Positions 60,451 through 64,000 of a DNA stretch of 64,000 nucleotides are shown one piece after another. Within the stretch, counting starts at the first letter, position 1. Each line of letters begins with the position of its first letter. A program made the translations under genes and the position numbers. The stretch is from positions 1 through 64,000 of the forward strand of contig JAQMWT010000584.1 of assembly GCA_029834535.1 (NCBI GenBank). Reading direction: 5' to 3'. The stretch is from Chrysophaeum taylorii (lineage: Eukaryota; Sar; Pelagophyceae; Pelagomonadales; Pelagomonadaceae). The notes under the pieces were generated by a model, which was given only the letters and a program-made list of their open reading frames with translations, was not told where the DNA came from and did not search any database.

Positions 60451-61444
60451 AAAGGTGAGGGTAGGAATGCCGGTCCTGGTGTGTGCGAGTGCCCGGGGTT
60501 ATATATACCCCGGAGCTTCCCCATCATAGTGAAACGTGAACATCTGGGGCGAGTCAAGCATGTATGAAGCATGTATGCGAGACAGTGGGGACCCGGACCC
60601 AGCAGACGACGACGCCATCTGCTTAAGATGAACATTTGCGTTGAACATCGGGTCCTGGTAAGTGAAAGCGCCCAGATGAGGGGGGTCTAGTGTGTGTGCT
60701 AGACGATGGGGCTCCAGCAGTTGGCGATGGCAACTGCTTCGAAGGCACTCTTGGCGATGGCAACTGCTTCGAAGGCACTCACACACTCCTTGCGGCGCAG
60801 CGGTGGGGCGGATTCGAACGCGCGAACCACCTCGAGCGCTTTAAGGGCCTATAACCAGAAGGTGTGGGTTGCAATGTCGGTCCTGGCGCGTGCGAGTGCT
60901 CGGGGCTATATATACCCCTGTGCTCTGGACGGTCGCGATAGGAGTATCAAGACTGAGGTTAAAATAAAATCGATGTAAGCGAAGCTCCGTGGTCGCCCCA
61001 CGAGACGAGAGAAGCTCGCGGGTGGCGGTGTGGGCTTGCAGTAGCGCTGGAGCTCGATGGCGCGACAAACTTGGAGAAGCGCGACTGACGAGTAGTTTTT
61101 GACGACGAGAACGCGACAGCGGGTCGGTGGGAGATTTGGGGCGAGGGTCAACTGACTCCAAAAGTCCGCGACACGACGTGTTACTGCAGTGTTGGCGTCG
61201 CACGTAGCACTTTGGGACCTTTTTTGTTCGGCTAGTCGGACTTAATGGGAAGCCTCAACGTTGAATCGCGCTTCATCAAAATGCGGCTCAAGTTCTTCTT
61301 AAAAAGTTCTTACTTTGAGAAGAGAGAAGACCAGACCCATCTCGGGGGGCTTTCTTTTTTTCTCGACCTCACGAGGATCACCTTTGTCACCTCGCTCTCT
61401 AGTCACGACTTCATTGCCAAGTTTGTTTCTTTCTTCTATTTCGA
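60451..61444. other. Repeat-bearing spacer with two TATA-palindrome boxes
   Basis: A ~70-bp segment is duplicated (about 60455-60520 and 60863-60925), each with a palindromic GGGG[TC]TATATATACCCC core. Between them a 27-bp unit GGCGATGGCAACTGCTTCGA... is repeated in tandem (about 60724-60777). Otherwise no gene; the last ~200 bp would be the 3' UTR of ICME. Confidence 0.6.
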
Positions 61445-62593
61445 CTAGAAGGGCATGCAGGCCCTGCCGATGTCGAGGAGGAACTGGGGGGCGAGACGGC
61501 GGCAATCGGGCGAGGTGATGTCGAAGGCGGGACGTTCCGTCGTGTTTTGCCAAGTATAGATGAGATCAAAGATGTCGGCGTGCACGGCGTGGTCGCCGGC
61601 GAAGGGCTTCTCGAGGATGGGGTCGGTGTGCGTCCAGTCCCGATAGGTGATGGTCGGGAGAACGTCCGCGCCGAGGAGGCGGAGGCGGGCCTCGAGGAGC
61701 TCGGAGGTGACGTAGGGTGCAGAGAGGTCGGCCGTGCCGTGGATGAGGCAGATCCGCGGGAGCAAAGTTGTAGCGAATTTGTCGTCGACGAGCTCACGGA
61801 TTCTGGAGCATTCGTCCGCCGGGGAGTGTCGGTGGAGATCGTTTCCGAAAACCCAGGCGAATATGTTCCGGTTAAGCCCCCGCGCCATCCACTGGACGGC
61901 GGTCGCCTCGAGGTGGTAGGGCCCGGAGACGCCGACAAAGCCGAGAACGTCAGACGCGCGCCAGCCGTAGGTCGGGGACCCTCCGAAATACTCGCTCTCG
62001 GCCTTGCGGAGCAGCAACAAGGAAACGAGGTGGGCGCCTGCGCTCTGGCCGGCGAGCAATATTTTGCGGGGGTCGGCGCCAAAGGCTCGAGCGTTCCGGA
62101 ACGTCCACCCTACGGCGCGGTCGACGTCATCGAGCATGCCGTCGATCCGTGCCTGGGGGCAGTTTCTGTAGTCGGGGGCGAAGACCACGACGCCGTTTGC
62201 AGAGAGAGCACGGCCCAACGGAACGGCCCACGCCTTGTAGCCTATGATCCACGCGCCGCCAGTGACGAAGACGACGACGGGCTTGTTCTCTAGGTGCTTC
62301 CCCCCGGGTTCGTAGACGTCGAGGAGATGCCGCAGGCCGGGCCCGTACGCGACGTTCTTGCGCACGCGACCGCACCAATAATGCACCGAGGACGCGAGCG
62401 CGGGCGCGAGCGCGAGTGCGAACAGGATCAACTTGATGACCATCACGATCCACAGGGGCGAGCCCTGCATCACGAGCCAGCACAGTTTCGTCCCGAGCTT
62501 CCCGACGGTCACACATTGCCGCCCCAAGTCGCCCAACCCGCCGCCGAGGGACTTTGACTTCCCTGGTATGGCAACTTGCGGCCGCCGGCACAT
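61445..62593 (-). CDS. ICME: Isoprenylcysteine alpha-carbonyl methylesterase (ICME-like alpha/beta hydrolase)
   Basis: 382 aa from the first ATG (MCRRPQVA). A membrane anchor lies at about 45-70 (LWIVMVIKLILFALALAPAL). VVVFVTGGAWIIGYKAW (about 103-119) is the oxyanion-hole region, VFAPDYRNCPQ (about 136-146) the next family block, and LLAGQSAGAHLVSLLLL (about 177-193) the nucleophile elbow G-Q-S-A-G with the catalytic Ser. ICLIHGTADLSAPYVTSELL supplies the acid (Asp), DWTHTDPILEKPF the catalytic His. The TGGAWIIGYKAW and GQSAGAH phrases match plant ICME, which removes the methyl ester from prenylated C-termini at ER or Golgi membranes. It starts 23 bp after the stop of the upstream reductase on the same strand. 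Confidence 0.88.
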   Translation of the reverse strand: MCRRPQVAIPGKSKSLGGGLGDLGRQCVTVGKLGTKLCWLVMQGSPLWIVMVIKLILFALALAPALASSVHYWCGRVRKNVAYGPGLRHLLDVYEPGGKHLENKPVVVFVTGGAWIIGYKAWAVPLGRALSANGVVVFAPDYRNCPQARIDGMLDDVDRAVGWTFRNARAFGADPRKILLAGQSAGAHLVSLLLLRKAESEYFGGSPTYGWRASDVLGFVGVSGPYHLEATAVQWMARGLNRNIFAWVFGNDLHRHSPADECSRIRELVDDKFATTLLPRICLIHGTADLSAPYVTSELLEARLRLLGADVLPTITYRDWTHTDPILEKPFAGDHAVHADIFDLIYTWQNTTERPAFDITSPDCRRLAPQFLLDIGRACMPF

Positions 62594-62616
62594 AACGAAT
62601 GGGGTGTCTTTCTTTG

Positions 62617-63726
62617 TCACGGGGGGGAATTCGACGGGGGCTTCTGGGTCTCGTAAACGGCAGAAAAGTCGTCGTCGCCGTGGTCCTTGCGGGCGGCGAG
62701 GAAGGCGGCGTTGGCCGCGGCCGTCAGGGGGAGCGCGACGTCGAGGTCGTCGCCGAGCTGGAGCGCGAAGCGAAGGTCCTTCTGGGCGTGCTTGAGGGGA
62801 AAGTTGGGGGCGTGGTTCCCCTCGAGCATCTTGGGCCCCTTGAGCTTGAACATGGGGTTAGACACGACGCCGAGCTCGAGGACCTTAAGGAGGCCGCTCT
62901 CGTTGTCGCAGGGCAACCCTGCCGCCTGCGCGAGCGCGAGGCCCTCGCCCAGGGCACACATCATGTCGCCCATCACCTGGTTCACCACGAGCTTCATCTT
63001 GCTGCCCGCGCCGATTTCCCCAAAGTAAAAGTTCGCCTTGCCCATGATCCCGAGCTCGGGCCGCACGACCTCGTAGAGAGCGCGGTCTCCCCCGCACAGA
63101 AAGATCAGGTTTCCGGTTTCGGCGGGTCCCTTGGACCCCGACACCGGTGCCTCGAGGAAGGCGCCCTGCCTGGCCGCGACGGCGTCGCGCATCTCGATCA
63201 TGCGTTGCGGCGTAAGCGTCGCGCAGTCCACGATCGATTTTCCCTCGCACACGGCCTCGAGGACGCTCGGGAACACGGCTTCGGACGCCTCGAGCGTCGA
63301 CAGCATGCAGAATGTCACATCGCACGCGGCCACCACCTCGCCCGGCGATTCGGCGACGCTGCACAAATCGGGATACATGGCGGCGAGCTCCGCGGCCTTG
63401 GCGACGTCGCGGTTCCACACCACCAAGCTTCGACCCTCTTTGAGCAGGCACTGCGCCATCCCACGCCCCATAATCCCAATGCCGCAAAACCCAAACTTGC
63501 TTGGCGCGCTCGCCTTCATCTTCTTCCCTTCGAGCTTTTGTTGAGGTTGTGTTTTCTTCGGGGAGACGACTTCGGCTGATGAATTCCGTTGGTACGGTAT
63601 AGGACTACAATGCTTAACCCGAACAAAAAAAACCGTTCGTACGACGAACAAACTGAACGGGATACACTTCCGAGTCATGTTGTCCCCACACAACGCACCA
63701 AAAACCCTCAAGCCTCCTCTTAGCAT
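62617..63726 (-). CDS. GLYR1: GLYR/3-hydroxyisobutyrate dehydrogenase-family reductase
   Basis: 369 aa from the first ATG. Residues 1-75 are a leader with a hydrophobic stretch (CIPFSLFVVRTVFFVRV) and a Lys-rich linker; the enzyme proper starts about MKASAPSKFGF, so an internal start is possible. FGFCGIGIMGRGMAQCLLKEG (about 79-99) is the GxGxMG NAD(P) fold, VVWNRD follows, then CMLSTLEASEAVF, FLEAPVSGSKGPAETG (substrate loop) and GSKMKLVVNQVMG with the catalytic Lys. APNFPLKHAQKDLRFAL near the end is typical of plant glyoxylate/succinic semialdehyde reductases. It likely detoxifies glyoxylate or succinic semialdehyde with NADPH in cytosol or organelle. The leader may target plastid or mitochondrion. 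Confidence 0.88.
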   Translation of the reverse strand: MLRGGLRVFGALCGDNMTRKCIPFSLFVVRTVFFVRVKHCSPIPYQRNSSAEVVSPKKTQPQQKLEGKKMKASAPSKFGFCGIGIMGRGMAQCLLKEGRSLVVWNRDVAKAAELAAMYPDLCSVAESPGEVVAACDVTFCMLSTLEASEAVFPSVLEAVCEGKSIVDCATLTPQRMIEMRDAVAARQGAFLEAPVSGSKGPAETGNLIFLCGGDRALYEVVRPELGIMGKANFYFGEIGAGSKMKLVVNQVMGDMMCALGEGLALAQAAGLPCDNESGLLKVLELGVVSNPMFKLKGPKMLEGNHAPNFPLKHAQKDLRFALQLGDDLDVALPLTAAANAAFLAARKDHGDDDFSAVYETQKPPSNSPP

Positions 63727-64000
63727 CGACCTTCAAAAACCCCGTGCGCAATACACAAGTCCAGGAAGAACGACGTGCTCTTCGTGATTGATTGGGCCCT
63801 CTCGATTCACGACGAAGATCAAAGCAACAGGACACAGAAAGGCGCTAAGGTCGATCGATGTGAACTTCCCGCAAATAAAAAGCGTACGTTGACTTGGAAG
63901 GGCGCGTCGAAGGTATTCGCAAAGATTAGGCCAGGAGTGCAGAACGGCATTTTACCGCAAAGAATGGGAAGTCGTCGAGCGCCTCGGTCAGCTGACACTA
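63727..64000. other. Upstream flank of the reductase gene
   Basis: About 270 bp to the window edge; presumably the promoter of the minus-strand reductase. No further gene is visible. Confidence 0.5.

Overview
The window looks like nuclear DNA of a photosynthetic stramenopile (chlorophyll a/c alga), probably a pelagophyte. Reasons: a fucoxanthin chlorophyll a/c-type antenna protein with an FAP-type bipartite plastid leader, plastid-type DXS and ribulose-phosphate epimerase with similar leaders, very GC-rich intron-poor genes with tiny introns (39-140 bp), 26S-proteasome, exosome and nucleolar genes, and NPQ-LANTAWAFA repeats of the kind I associate with Aureococcus. Everything is read by eye from the sequence; no search was run.

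Layout. 1-8.9 kb is a strongly C-over-G skewed, repeat-built accessory region with long low-complexity frames, a seven-copy 213-bp tandem array and a near-perfect 108-bp inverted repeat. 9.0-9.9 kb holds a decayed LINE end. 10.1-31.7 kb is a dense host gene block: secreted copper oxygenase (LPMO), a three-fold repeat membrane protein, a pseudo-kinase/GT25 fusion, a coiled-coil protein, an SLC45/SUT-like sugar carrier, a zinc-ribbon protein, a Kir channel with a large zinc-finger-bearing insert, RRP43, a PSMD5-like protein, the antenna protein, an unknown protein and RPE. 31.7-34.9 kb is a mobile patchwork: a short-repeat array, a Helitron-type PIF1 helicase tail and a PD-(D/E)XK nuclease-like ORF. 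34.9-38.7 kb is a GT8-like glycosyltransferase and DXS. 38.7-41.8 kb has no gene I can support. 41.8-45.4 kb carries a DUF4126 membrane protein, a small unknown protein, a MYND protein and SURF6.

45.6-59.3 kb is one large Ty1/copia-class LTR retrotransposon on the minus strand, bounded by ~397-bp LTRs and a 5-bp AAATT target duplication. Besides gag, protease, integrase, RT and RNase H it carries a C5-cytosine DNA methyltransferase and, past RNase H, two extra ORFs, one of which resembles a ubiquitin-specific protease. A ~1.5 kb copy of the 31.7-34.9 kb patchwork sits inside it. A separate, internally duplicated LTR lies at 59.9-60.4 kb. The window closes with two tightly packed minus-strand genes, a GLYR-type reductase and an isoprenylcysteine methylesterase (ICME).

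The host genes are mostly housekeeping and plastid metabolism: DXS starts plastid isoprenoid synthesis, RPE serves the Calvin cycle and pentose phosphate pathway, and the antenna protein harvests light. The most unusual content is the methyltransferase-bearing retroelement and the nested repeat modules shared between 7.6, 32-35, 41.7 and 52-53.5 kb.
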